Below are positions 15,274-22,861 of a stretch of DNA of 64,000 nucleotides, one piece after another. Positions within the stretch are counted from its first letter, which is position 1, and the number at the start of each line of letters is the position of its first letter. The notes beneath the pieces were generated by a model that was not told where the DNA came from, ran no database searches, and worked only from the letters and a program-made list of their open reading frames with translations. Source of the DNA: Cohnella luojiensis (GTDB lineage: Bacteria; Bacillota; Bacilli; Paenibacillales; Paenibacillaceae); NCBI RefSeq assembly GCF_004564235.1, contig NZ_SOMN01000018.1, forward strand, positions 1-64,000, written 5' to 3'. A program made the translations under genes and the position numbers.

Positions 15274-16128
15274 TTATTTCGCTAACATCCCCCGTATCGT
15301 TTCCGCGATTCCGATCTCATAGGGAGTGACCGGAGCGTATCCGTCATATGCCAGACTGTTATCCGGTATCTGCTGGTCGATGCCTTCATAACGGTTCAAC
15401 AATTGGCTTGCGCGTCTGTCGAACCTATAAAGTAAACGTAACTTCCATCCACCGATTGGCTTGAGATGAGGCTGTATTCCAACTGCCTCGCCGGCAATCG
15501 CGGCCAGCCGCTCCACGGAAATCGTAGCCCCGCTGTTTAGTTTCCAGCTCCCGCCGAACGCTGAATCCCGGGATGCCAGATCGATAATCCGGCTCGCGGC
15601 ATCCGGGATATAGAGGTACTCTCTTTGCGCGGATGGGCGGCCCGGCAGATTTACGGGTTTGGCTTGGGCGATTTTCTTTAACGTGTAATGGACGAACGTA
15701 TTTTTAGCGAAGGCTCCGTATAGCTCCGGACTTTGGATTCGCAACATATTCGGCCCGTCCATATGGCTGCTATCCTCGATCGGACAATAGTTCCCTTCAA
15801 TCCTGACTACCTTGGCGCCGGTTCGAGCCGCAACATCTACGACAGCACGCGTAATCCGGTTTACGGCCTCGGGTTTATCATCATAGGTCAAGTAGACGCC
15901 ATAGAAGATCACGTCGACGCCTTCCGCTGCAAGTGCAAGGTCATCGGCGTTCCGAGCTTTTCCGGATACCGTATGAAAGCCGGGAACCTGCGCGTACGTC
16001 TCCTTCATTCTGCCCAGCTTACGATCCGATCCGGAGAATGCCACCGTTTCCGTTCCTTGTGCCACCAGCTTTTCGATCAATGCGCGGCCTATCGCGCTCC
16101 CCGCTCTTACTACCAACGCTTTTCGCAT
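15274..16128 (-). CDS. NAD(P)-binding sugar-epimerase-like SDR protein
   Basis: 284 residues of the atypical/extended short-chain dehydrogenase type. The N-terminal Rossmann start reads VVRAGSAIGRALIEKL; the usual first Gly of GxGxxG is replaced (Arg-Ala-Gly-Ser-Ala-Ile-Gly), and no clear Y-x-x-x-K catalytic pair is evident. It may therefore bind a nucleotide without classic epimerase chemistry. REYLYIPDAAS near 170 is the substrate-side loop of NAD-dependent epimerase-type proteins. AGAGGAGAG precedes the ATG at 16128. It follows the multicopper oxidase by 27 bp and so probably belongs to the same TetR-controlled transcript. Confidence 0.78.
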   Translation of the reverse strand: MRKALVVRAGSAIGRALIEKLVAQGTETVAFSGSDRKLGRMKETYAQVPGFHTVSGKARNADDLALAAEGVDVIFYGVYLTYDDKPEAVNRITRAVVDVAARTGAKVVRIEGNYCPIEDSSHMDGPNMLRIQSPELYGAFAKNTFVHYTLKKIAQAKPVNLPGRPSAQREYLYIPDAASRIIDLASRDSAFGGSWKLNSGATISVERLAAIAGEAVGIQPHLKPIGGWKLRLLYRFDRRASQLLNRYEGIDQQIPDNSLAYDGYAPVTPYEIGIAETIRGMLAK

Positions 16129-16155
16129 ATCGTATCTCTCCTCTTTTTATGAAAA

Positions 16156-17628
16156 TTATAGATCCGGCAGATTGCCCGACTTCGTTCCTACCCGATAATC
16201 CGTCGTGATTCCTTCGTAATTGAGCATCATGCTCATTCCCATCGATGCATGCATGAGATTATGGCAATGCGCCATCCACAAGCCGGGATTATCGGTAACC
16301 AGATACAGCTCGTATGTCTCGTCTTTCTTCGTCAGTATCGTATCGAGGTAGATCGGACTCCCCTTTACCGGTTCGCCGTTCTTGCTTAATAACCGAAACG
16401 TATGGCCATGGAGATGAAAAGGGTGATCGCCTCCGCCTTCGTTGGATACCGTAATTCGGACATGTTCATCTTCCTTTACGTTCATGGGAGGAATTTCATG
16501 AAAGGATTTCCCGTTGATCGATTTGGCAAAAACATTCTGTCCCAGCTTCAGCTCGAACGACTTGTCGATAGTAAGCGAATCGACTTTATCGCCGGGTACA
16601 GGCGAGCCGTAGTCGAGGAAAGAAAATAAGTCGCCGCTTGCCGTAGTCACGGGCTCTGCCCCGATGCCCAACGTCACCTTGAGGCTATCCTCGGACGTGC
16701 TGCCTACTACGACTTTACCTTGCACTGGGAGTTGAATCAGTAAATCATATCGCTGGCCCGCACCGATATTGAAGCTCTTGCCCTCAAGCAATCCAGGCTT
16801 ATGAATGTCGTTGCCATCCATGGCTACGATCCGATACGGCGCTCCTGCGACACCCATCTCCAACGTATCGTTCGCCCCGTTGGTCAATCTCAGCCGCACG
16901 GTATCCCCGGCTTTGCCCGGCACGATCAACCCTTGCGTCATGCCATTGAATACGTATTGAGAACCCAGCTTCTGCAAGAGACCAGCCATATCGCGATCCA
17001 CGGCGTACGGATCGGTTTTAGGCTCAATGATGAACTGTCCGATCAGCCCCTTCTCCGCCTGAATCGAGCTCATCTGATGGGAATGGTACCAATACGTGCC
17101 CGGAACCGTAGCGATAAAATCGTACGTGAACCGTTCGTCCGGCATTACCGCATCTTGAGTCACACCGGCTACGCCATCCTGCGAACAGGGAACGACGACG
17201 CCGTGCCAATGAATCGTTACGCCATCCTCGATATCCTTGTTATACAGCGTAACCTTTACCCGATCGCCTTCCTTGACGCGAAGCTCCGGTCCCGGAGATA
17301 TGCCGTTGAACGTCCAGGCATCCACCGTCTTCCCGTTATCTAATCGGATCGTGGCGCTAGCGGCTGTCAGATCAAAATCGCGAACGGGAGCATCGCTATC
17401 TGTTGCCGTTAGGGATTCGCAGGATGTGCCAGTTGATGTAGTCGTATGATGGCCGGCATGCGAAGACGGGCTCGCATGATGCATATGGTCCGCCATGTTG
17501 ATTTCCGCAGGCTTCTGCAGGCGCATTTGCCAGAAATAGAATGCGACCGTTGCGCCGATCAGGATCGTTAAGGCTAGAAGCACGCCTAAGCCGATCTTTG
17601 CTTTCCTGCTCTTTATCTTTATCCGCAT
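16156..17628 (-). CDS. Membrane-anchored multicopper oxidase (laccase-type)
   Basis: 490 residues. An N-terminal hydrophobic helix (about 12-32) anchors it outside the membrane, followed by a His/Met-rich linker (DHMHHASPSSHAGHH) likely to bind copper. Three cupredoxin domains carry all copper motifs: HWHG near 139, YWYHSHQ near 179, HPFHLHGH near 408, and HCHNLMHASMGM near 458, which holds the type 1 Cys with a Met axial ligand. It should oxidise phenolics, Cu(I) or Mn(II) extracellularly. A copy of the TetR operator lies 38 bp upstream, overlapping the stop codon of the MFS gene. Neighbours suggest a detoxification unit together with the exporter and SDR. Confidence 0.9.
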   Translation of the reverse strand: MRIKIKSRKAKIGLGVLLALTILIGATVAFYFWQMRLQKPAEINMADHMHHASPSSHAGHHTTTSTGTSCESLTATDSDAPVRDFDLTAASATIRLDNGKTVDAWTFNGISPGPELRVKEGDRVKVTLYNKDIEDGVTIHWHGVVVPCSQDGVAGVTQDAVMPDERFTYDFIATVPGTYWYHSHQMSSIQAEKGLIGQFIIEPKTDPYAVDRDMAGLLQKLGSQYVFNGMTQGLIVPGKAGDTVRLRLTNGANDTLEMGVAGAPYRIVAMDGNDIHKPGLLEGKSFNIGAGQRYDLLIQLPVQGKVVVGSTSEDSLKVTLGIGAEPVTTASGDLFSFLDYGSPVPGDKVDSLTIDKSFELKLGQNVFAKSINGKSFHEIPPMNVKEDEHVRITVSNEGGGDHPFHLHGHTFRLLSKNGEPVKGSPIYLDTILTKKDETYELYLVTDNPGLWMAHCHNLMHASMGMSMMLNYEGITTDYRVGTKSGNLPDL

Positions 17629-17656
17629 AATGATAGATTCACCGTTCCTTCTGTGT

Positions 17657-17676
17657 GTAATTGATCAATCACTTAC
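17657..17676. promoter_or_regulatory. TetR operator copy 3, upstream of the multicopper oxidase
   Basis: GTAATTGATCAATCACTTAC contains the reverse complement of the 17-base core AGTGATTGATCAATTAC that also precedes the MFS and TetR genes. It is centred 38 bp before the oxidase start and overlaps the MFS stop codon. Confidence 0.75.
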
Positions 17677-19090
17677 TTCGGTGCACGAAGATGACGATCA
17701 GCGCACCGGCAAGCGACAGCGCGGCGGCTCCAAGGAAAACCCAAGCGAATCCGCCGGTTAACGCTTCCGCGTTGCTATTTCCCAAGGACAAAAGCCCGTT
17801 CGTTCTGGACGCCGCGAGGGTAGCCAAGACCGCCAGTCCTATTGCGCCTCCGATTTGTTGACTCGTATTGACTAAGCCGCTGGCGAGTCCCGCTTCGCTT
17901 CCGTTCACTCCATGAACGGCAAGCTCGGTGCCTGCGACAAAGGCGCCTCCAAGCCCAACTCCGACAATCATTGTTGGACCAAGCAAATGCGCAGCGAACG
18001 TTGCGTCGCTGGGCGCGAAGGACAGCCAGACCAAGCCGATCGCGAATAACATGAGAGAGGCGGCAAGCGTCCACTTAGTGCCAAGCTTCTTAATGATTGC
18101 CGGAACTGCTCCGGCAAAGACGACCAGCGCGCCGGCAAGCGGAAGCTGCGTAAGTCCGGCGGTAAGAGCGTCGTATTGCAGCATTTGCTGCATATATACG
18201 GAGAGCGCGAAGAACAGGGCCGTCGTCGCGCCGCCAATAAGCAGCATCGCGAGATTTCCTCCTAATACCGCGGAATTACGGAAGATACCGAACGGTACGA
18301 GAGGAGCCGAAGCGCGTTTCTCGATTATGATAAATGCAGCAAGCAGGATAACGGCAATCACCCCTAGAATGAGAGTTATCGGACTGGTCCACCCCATTCC
18401 TTCCGCTTGGGATAACGCGGCGACAAGCGCGACGATTCCGCCCGTTACGGTTACGGCGCCGGGCAAGTCGACGCTCACCGGCTTACCGAGAGTATCCTTA
18501 GCCACTAGAACCGGGATCGCCGCGATGACAAGAATGCCAACAGGAACATTGACGAAGAATACGGAGGACCAACCGAAAGCCGAGGTGAGCACGCCCCCTA
18601 GAAGAACACCCGCGGCGCTGCCTATGCCGGCTACGGCGCCCCATATCCCAAGCGCTTTGGCCCGATCTTGCGGCTCGGAGAAAAGCTTTGTTACTAATGC
18701 GAGCGCGGCTGGTGCCAGGAATGCCGCTGAAGCACCTTGGATCGCACGCGCGGCCAGCAGCCACGCTCCGGAAGTCGCGAATCCGGCTGCCGCCGACGCG
18801 ATGACGAAACCTGCGACTCCGGTAAGGAATACCCGCCTATGCCCGAACCGGTCGGCCAATCGGCCGCCTAGGAGAAGCAAACCTCCGAAGGGCAATACAT
18901 AAGCAGTAATGATCCAACTGAGCATATTCGTATCCAGATGTAAATCCGTACCCAGAGTGGGCAGAGCGATGTTGACGATCGAAGCGTCCAAGATGACCAA
19001 GAACTGAGCCAGGGCGAGCACGACGAGCGCCCACCAGCGGCGATTACTCATGGAATGGGCGGTCGAGATCGTTTGCGCGACATTTTTCAT
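17669..19090 (-). CDS. DHA2-family multidrug efflux MFS transporter (14 TM)
   Basis: 473 residues with about 14 hydrophobic helices, the EmrB/QacA-type topology. Family motifs seen are LDASIVNIALPTL in TM1 (motif D1, L-D-x-T-V-N-V-A-L-P), GGRLADRFGHRR between TM2 and TM3 (motif A) and the Gly-rich GIWGAVAGIGSAAGVLLGG in TM5 (motif C), which marks drug-proton antiporters. It probably exports a hydrophobic toxic compound. The TetR gene lies upstream on the same strand with an operator between them, and the oxidase and SDR genes follow. Expression should be induced by the compound that binds TetR. Confidence 0.92.
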   Translation of the reverse strand: MKNVAQTISTAHSMSNRRWWALVVLALAQFLVILDASIVNIALPTLGTDLHLDTNMLSWIITAYVLPFGGLLLLGGRLADRFGHRRVFLTGVAGFVIASAAAGFATSGAWLLAARAIQGASAAFLAPAALALVTKLFSEPQDRAKALGIWGAVAGIGSAAGVLLGGVLTSAFGWSSVFFVNVPVGILVIAAIPVLVAKDTLGKPVSVDLPGAVTVTGGIVALVAALSQAEGMGWTSPITLILGVIAVILLAAFIIIEKRASAPLVPFGIFRNSAVLGGNLAMLLIGGATTALFFALSVYMQQMLQYDALTAGLTQLPLAGALVVFAGAVPAIIKKLGTKWTLAASLMLFAIGLVWLSFAPSDATFAAHLLGPTMIVGVGLGGAFVAGTELAVHGVNGSEAGLASGLVNTSQQIGGAIGLAVLATLAASRTNGLLSLGNSNAEALTGGFAWVFLGAAALSLAGALIVIFVHRSK

Positions 19091-19124
19091 TAGAATAACT
19101 CATCTTGATTTAATTGTTATTAGT

Positions 19125-19144
19125 TAGTGATTGATCAATTACTA
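19125..19144. promoter_or_regulatory. TetR operator copy 1, upstream of the MFS gene
   Basis: TAGTGATTGATCAATTACTA is a 20-bp near-perfect palindrome with one mismatched pair, centred about 45 bp upstream of the MFS start codon. Confidence 0.8.
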
Positions 19145-19170
19145 TTGTATATATAAAGCCGGAAATCGGC

Positions 19171-19698
19171 TTATTCTTTCGCAAGCATTAATTCCGGTAA
19201 AGACAGCGCCATTGAAATATTGCACAGCATCCCTCTGGCAATGAAAATAAATGTTCTCTCTTCCGGATTCTCGAAGCCCGCTTGCTTGAAAGCATCCAAC
19301 ACCACCTTACGCACGTCCCGAAAGCCCTTCTGCATAACCTCCACGATAGCCTCTTCCTTAATCGTTTGTGCCTGCATTTGAAGCAGCGTTTCATTTTCGT
19401 AAGACTTCATAATCCGCGCGTAAGCCTCTACGAGCTCTTGTTCCAGTTGATCGGGACTTACCGTCACGATAACCGCGCTAAAAGCGTCGAGCATGCGAGT
19501 CCATGATACTTCAAGAGCTTCTTTCAACAAAGCTTCTTTCGTTGCGAAAAACCGAAAAACATAGGGCTGGGATATTTGCGCCCGTTCTGCGACTTTGGCT
19601 GTCGTGGCCCGATAATAGCCGATTTCCGCGAATACTTCGATGGCGGCGGATACAATATCGGCTCGACGGTTAACTGAAGTTGTAGGACTTGGGGTCAT
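19171..19698 (-). CDS. TetR/AcrR-family repressor
   Basis: 175 residues. The N-terminal helix-turn-helix (about 9-55) reads IVSAAIEVFAEIGYYRATTA, followed by KVAERAQISQPYVFRFFATK, a textbook TetR DNA-binding domain. The C-terminal helical domain should bind the inducer; it is short and somewhat diverged. AAGGAGGATGGAACC precedes the ATG at 19698. A palindromic operator is centred 47 bp upstream of its own start, so it is very likely autoregulated. The same 17-base core occurs before the MFS gene and before the oxidase gene, defining a local three-site regulon. Confidence 0.92.
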   Translation of the reverse strand: MTPSPTTSVNRRADIVSAAIEVFAEIGYYRATTAKVAERAQISQPYVFRFFATKEALLKEALEVSWTRMLDAFSAVIVTVSPDQLEQELVEAYARIMKSYENETLLQMQAQTIKEEAIVEVMQKGFRDVRKVVLDAFKQAGFENPEERTFIFIARGMLCNISMALSLPELMLAKE

Positions 19699-19733
19699 GG
19701 TTCCATCCTCCTTTATCGGATAATTTCACTCTT

Positions 19734-19757
19734 GTTAGTGATTGATCAATTACTAAC
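19734..19757. promoter_or_regulatory. TetR operator copy 2, upstream of its own gene
   Basis: A 24-bp near-perfect palindrome (half-sites GTTAGTGATTGA and TCAATTACTAAC, one mismatched pair). It carries the same 17-base core as the two other sites and is the longest palindrome of the three. Confidence 0.8.
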
Positions 19758-19842
19758 TAAATCTAAACTAACACATCTCCTATTCTTTTGCAACATCAAC
19801 TTAGGTTTTCCATAATGTAGGAACCTATGCAGAGGAACAACA

Positions 19843-19869
19843 AAAAGCCGATCCCGAAGGTCGGCTTTT
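19843..19869. terminator. Terminator downstream of the TfoX-like gene
   Basis: AAAAGCCGA-TC pairs with GG-TCGGCTTTT around a short loop, with T/A runs on both sides. On the minus strand it follows the stop codon at 19903. Confidence 0.75.
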
Positions 19870-19902
19870 GGGGCATTTTATGCGGAAGCATGTTAGTTAT
19901 CC

Positions 19903-20268
19903 TTACTTTTTACTTGATTTCTTAGCAGGCAACTTCTCGGGCAAAGTCTCCGCCCATGTTAGCGACTGATCGATCAGTTCCCTTATCTTATCCGGATCTT
20001 GCCGCCACTCTTCGGGTACCGCGACGTATTCCTTCATCGGTCTTCCCGGCATCGGCGAAAACTCTGTCGCGCCTGCTTGAAGCAACAGTTGCCGCTGGTC
20101 TTCCGGTAAACGGACAAATATGTCTTGTCCATATAAGCCGGTAAACATATTACCATTAATGAAGCCTGCCAGAGATCCGAACATCGGCTTTATTTTAACT
20201 CGAGGGTCTAAGGGTGCAACGGCTGCGAACAAAGCCTTAGACTCCTCATCGGGGCGTGCTTTGGACAT
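19903..20268 (-). CDS. TfoX N-terminal-domain protein
   Basis: 121 residues covering one TfoX/Sxy N-terminal domain: KPMFGSLAGFINGNMFTGLY near 27-46, VRLPEDQRQLLLQAGATEF near 52-70 and PMPGRPMKEYVAVPE near 72-86 are family hallmarks. The C-terminal TfoX domain of the gammaproteobacterial competence regulator is absent, as in most Bacillota copies, whose function is not established. The C-terminus is lysine-rich. AAAGGAG precedes the ATG at 20268. Stand-alone gene with its own terminator. Confidence 0.85.
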   Translation of the reverse strand: MSKARPDEESKALFAAVAPLDPRVKIKPMFGSLAGFINGNMFTGLYGQDIFVRLPEDQRQLLLQAGATEFSPMPGRPMKEYVAVPEEWRQDPDKIRELIDQSLTWAETLPEKLPAKKSSKK

Positions 20269-20366
20269 CGAAAAAGCTCCTTTCTATATCGCTTTTGTTG
20301 CGTATCGATAATATAGCTCCAGGTCAGAATATAACAGGCTTAGACATTTGGCAAGCTTTATTTAAG

Positions 20367-20395
20367 TTGACACTTAATTAAGTGTGTGCTAAATT
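20367..20395 (+). promoter_or_regulatory. Promoter of the ArsR operon, predicted to give a leaderless mRNA
   Basis: TTGACA (20367-20372), a 17-bp spacer and TAAATT (20390-20395) form a good sigma-A promoter. The expected start site, 7 bases after the -10, is the A of the ATG at 20402. No ribosome binding site exists in between. Confidence 0.75.
20370..20385. promoter_or_regulatory. Perfect 16-bp palindrome, ArsR-type operator
   Basis: ACACTTAATTAAGTGT lies between and partly over the -35 and -10 boxes of the ArsR operon promoter, the standard place for autorepression by a winged-helix dimer. Confidence 0.75.
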
Positions 20396-20401
20396 AACTT
20401 C

Positions 20402-20731
20402 ATGATCAATCAAGCCATTCATGCCATAACGGAACCAAGGCGCCGGGATATTCTATATCTCGTCCGTGACGGGGAACTCACCTCTAGCGCCATCGCATCG
20501 CATTTCGATATTTCCGCGCCGGCTATTTCGCAGCATCTTAAAGTTCTTGAGGAGGCAGGACTCGTCGTCGTTAGAAGGGCAGGCACCAAACGATTTTATG
20601 GTCTAAGGAGGGAAGGGTTCGCAGAATTGAAACAATATATCGAGAGCTTCTGGGATGATAGCTTGATTCGTCTGAAAGAAGCCGCCGAAGAGGAAGAAAG
20701 GAGAAATCATGAATCCAAACCACAGCAGTGA
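20402..20731 (+). CDS. ArsR-family regulator (SdpR-like)
   Basis: 109-residue winged-helix protein. The recognition region ISAPAISQHLKVLEEAGLVV (about 38-57) is typical of the ArsR/SdpR group that controls SRPBCC-protein operons. No metal-binding Cys motif of the arsenic type is present, so this is not a classic arsenic sensor. The start codon has no ribosome binding site, and the promoter is so close that the mRNA is probably leaderless. The 3' end overlaps the next gene by 23 bp. The palindrome in the promoter suggests autorepression. Confidence 0.9.
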   Translation: MINQAIHAITEPRRRDILYLVRDGELTSSAIASHFDISAPAISQHLKVLEEAGLVVVRRAGTKRFYGLRREGFAELKQYIESFWDDSLIRLKEAAEEEERRNHESKPQQ

Positions 20732-21179
20732 CACGAACACGAACACGATCACGAAAGAAATCTTTATCGAATGCCGTACGGAGACGTTATTCTCGTTCTT
20801 TACCGACCCTGACAAATTGGTTCGTTGGATGGGGCGCCATGTTCTGCTCGAGCCGAGCATCGGCGGCAAATACCGCATCGATGTCAATGGCAGCGACATT
20901 GCGATGGGAGAATATAAGGAGATTATCCCCAACGAGAAAATCGTGATGACATGGGGCTGGGAGAAATCGAAAATCGTACCTCCCGGTTCCAGCACAGTCG
21001 AATTTAGGATGACGCCCAAAGGTAACGGCACCCTCCTGCAATTGACTCATTACGATCTGCCGGAATCGGAAATCGCTTCCCATCAACAAGGATGGACGCA
21101 TTATATGGCTCGTATTCAATCTTTCGCTCAAGGCCAAGATCCCGGCATCGATCCTTGGTCGGAACAGGCTATGCATTAA
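20709..21179 (+). CDS. SRPBCC/AHSA1-domain protein
   Basis: 156 residues. After a 12-residue Asn/Thr-rich lead the protein is a single START/Bet v1-like AHSA1 domain: ETLFSFFTDPDKLVRWMG near 25-42, LEPSIGGKYRID near 47-58, GEYKEIIPNEKIVMTWGW near 67-84, then STVEFRM and LLQLTHYDLP. These domains form a hydrophobic ligand cavity; genes next to ArsR regulators are common but their ligands are mostly unknown. AAAGGAG precedes the ATG at 20709, inside the ArsR gene, so translation is coupled. Confidence 0.9.
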   Translation: MNPNHSSDTNTNTITKEIFIECRTETLFSFFTDPDKLVRWMGRHVLLEPSIGGKYRIDVNGSDIAMGEYKEIIPNEKIVMTWGWEKSKIVPPGSSTVEFRMTPKGNGTLLQLTHYDLPESEIASHQQGWTHYMARIQSFAQGQDPGIDPWSEQAMH

Positions 21180-21218
21180 TTAATATAAAATATTATTACT
21201 AAAGGAGACTTACTTCAT

Positions 21219-21398
21219 ATGACTACACTTACTTGCAACTGCGGATTCGCCGCATCGGACGAAAACAAATACAAAGTAGAAGCCGCAATGTGGTTTCATG
21301 CCATTCAGGATCACTCGGATATGCTTAAGAGCATGACCGTCGAGATGCTGGAGCAATGGTTAATGAACAAGGACGAGCAATTGAAGGCGGGTGCGTAA
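21219..21398 (+). CDS. DUF1059-like small protein, 59 aa
   Basis: 59 codons from the ATG at 21219, with AAAGGAGA about 10 bases upstream. It starts MTTLTCNCGFAASDENKYKV and continues with WFHAIQDHSDMLKSM. The Cys-x-Cys-Gly-Phe start and the His...His helix resemble DUF1059-type small proteins, which might bind a metal. It lies between the two SRPBCC genes in the same operon, 40 bp after the first and 2 bp before the second. Confidence 0.7.
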   Translation: MTTLTCNCGFAASDENKYKVEAAMWFHAIQDHSDMLKSMTVEMLEQWLMNKDEQLKAGA

Positions 21399-21400
21399 AA

Positions 21401-21790
21401 ATGACCGCAGCAATTCATCAGGAAATTACATTCAAAGCAAGCCCTGCTAGCGTGTATGGTGTTCTCATTAGCAGCGAACAATTCAGTAAGGCTACCGGCG
21501 GCGCTCCGGCCGACATCAACCCGGAAGCAGGCGGCACGTTCTCTTGTTTCGGAGGCATGATCGTTGGACGCAATATCGAACTGGTACCGAACGAGCGTAT
21601 CGTACAAGCCTGGCGTGCAGCGAACTGGGAGGAAGGCGTATATTCGATCGCTAGATTCGAGTTAACGCAGCAAGGCTCCGATACCTTGCTCCGGTTCGAT
21701 CACATCGGGTTCCCCGAAGGGCAAGGCGAACATCTCGCATCCGGTTGGCATGCCAACTACTGGGGACCTATCGAGAAACTGCTAGCATAA
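21401..21790 (+). CDS. SRPBCC/AHSA1-domain protein
   Basis: 129 residues from the ATG at 21401, two bases after the previous stop. It is a compact AHSA1 domain: ITFKASPASVYGVLISSEQF near 9-28, INPEAGGTFSCFGGMIVGRN near 39-58, LVPNERIVQAWRAANWEEG near 61-79, and the C-terminal GEHLASGWHANYWGPI. It is clearly related to but distinct from the SRPBCC protein upstream; the two are probably ancient duplicates. It is the last gene of the ArsR operon, followed by a strong hairpin. The ribosome binding site is weak, consistent with coupling to the 59-aa gene. Confidence 0.9.
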   Translation: MTAAIHQEITFKASPASVYGVLISSEQFSKATGGAPADINPEAGGTFSCFGGMIVGRNIELVPNERIVQAWRAANWEEGVYSIARFELTQQGSDTLLRFDHIGFPEGQGEHLASGWHANYWGPIEKLLA

Positions 21791-21796
21791 CGCGCA

Positions 21797-21840
21797 AAGG
21801 AGCTGTTTCCAAAAGCGAATCGCTTATGGGACAGCTCCTT
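21797..21840. terminator. Terminator of the ArsR/SRPBCC operon
   Basis: AAGGAGCTGT pairs with ACAGCTCCTT, enclosing a second AAGCG/CGCTT hairpin. Its right arm overlaps the last codons of the convergent gene ending at 21839. Confidence 0.75.
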
Positions 21841-22066
21841 ATTTCGATTTGCGGAACATCAGCTCCTGCAATCGGACATAACCGAGGAAGAGGGATCCGA
21901 GGATAATCATCCCCAGGAACGGCAGTGCTTGATAAGCGTGAGTAATAATCAGCATGAAGCCCACGACCATTCCGACAGCCCCCGCTTCCAGACAAATGCC
22001 TCCGCGATCTCCCGCCAAAAAGCCGACCCAATGGTCGACTTTTTCATTTAACCAGCTTCGTCGCAT
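21839..22066 (-). CDS. Small hypothetical membrane protein
   Basis: 75 residues if started at the ATG at 22066 (MRRSWLNEKVDHWVGFLAGD); no ribosome binding site is visible before it, and an in-frame TTG further upstream is no better. Two hydrophobic helices follow (about 25-45 and 47-65), and the C-terminus is basic. I do not recognise a family. It is transcribed divergently from uridine kinase with under 100 bp between the start codons. Confidence 0.5.
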   Translation of the reverse strand: MRRSWLNEKVDHWVGFLAGDRGGICLEAGAVGMVVGFMLIITHAYQALPFLGMIILGSLFLGYVRLQELMFRKSK

Positions 22067-22149
22067 CGTTGTTGCGCGGTCGAGGTGAATAAATGCAACG
22101 ACTGTGCTACAATACTGGAATTGCAATGGGAATCATCTCAAGGAGGTTT

Positions 22150-22164
22150 ATGGAATCAGCATGA
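22150..22164 (+). CDS. Four-codon upstream minigene overlapping the uridine kinase start
   Basis: ATG GAA TCA GCA TGA. The good AGGAGG at 22141 is 3 bases from this ATG but 14 bases from the kinase ATG at 22161, and the minigene stop overlaps the kinase start as ATGA. Ribosomes may load on the minigene and re-initiate. Confidence 0.35.
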   Translation: MESA

Positions 22165-22796
22165 TCATTATTGGTATCGCCGGGGGCACCGGCTCCGGTA
22201 AAACAACGGTTGCGCGCTCCGTCATTGACCGTCTTGGACCGGACAAAGTGACGTTCATATCCCAAGATAGCTACTATAAAGACCATAAGCATCTTAGCAT
22301 GTCCGAACGCGAAGCGATCAATTATGATCATCCGCTCGTCTTTGACAACGAGCTGTTAATTGAGCATCTTCATCTTCTTAAAAGCGGTCAACCCGCTTAC
22401 GCTCCGGTTTATGACTACACGGTCCATGCCCGTTCGACCGTCGAGACTTTAGAGCTCAAGCCGAACAATATCATCATTCTCGAAGGGCTCCATGTTCTGT
22501 CCGACGAAAATATCCGGAAGATGTTATATATCAAGGTGTTCGTAGATACCGACCCGGATGTCCGCATCCTCCGTAGGGTGCTTCGGGATATCGAGGAACG
22601 AGGCCGTTCGATCCAGTCGATCCATCACCAATATTTGAATTCGGTCAAACCGATGCATGAGGCGTTTATCGAGCCGTCCAAGAAATATGCCGACCTGATC
22701 ATCCCTGAAGGCGGACATAATGAGGTCGGCATTCAACTTCTGTCCATATTAACCGAGAAGTACTTGACGGGCGAACGGACTTTGGATGGCGTTTAA
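22161..22796 (+). CDS. udk: Uridine kinase
   Basis: About 211 residues. The P-loop GIAGGTGSGKTT lies at residues 5-16, followed by the substrate region SQDSYYKD near 36 and NYDHPLVFD near 54. ILEGLHVLSDE near 114 and RVLRDIEERGRS near 147-158 form the lid. It phosphorylates uridine and cytidine to UMP and CMP in pyrimidine salvage, using ATP or GTP. The start at 22161 gives the expected N-terminus, but the ribosome binding site is 14 bases away, because a four-codon frame lies in between. A clear terminator follows. Members usually read EGI where this one has EGL; otherwise it looks intact. Confidence 0.93.
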   Translation: MIIIGIAGGTGSGKTTVARSVIDRLGPDKVTFISQDSYYKDHKHLSMSEREAINYDHPLVFDNELLIEHLHLLKSGQPAYAPVYDYTVHARSTVETLELKPNNIIILEGLHVLSDENIRKMLYIKVFVDTDPDVRILRRVLRDIEERGRSIQSIHHQYLNSVKPMHEAFIEPSKKYADLIIPEGGHNEVGIQLLSILTEKYLTGERTLDGV

Positions 22797-22812
22797 AAGT
22801 TAAAATCCACGC

Positions 22813-22840
22813 AAAAAGCCAGCCTCTTGCGGCTGGCTTT
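22813..22840 (+). terminator. Terminator of the uridine kinase gene
   Basis: AAAAGCCAGCC pairs with GGCTGGCTTT around a short loop. Confidence 0.85.
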
Positions 22841-22861
22841 AATGATGGCGGATTAGAGTTT

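Noticed and set aside
17928-18902. Plus-strand open frame (about 324 codons)
   Set aside because: Antisense to the 14-helix exporter; Ala/Pro/Thr-rich composition typical of a shadow frame in GC-rich membrane protein DNA.
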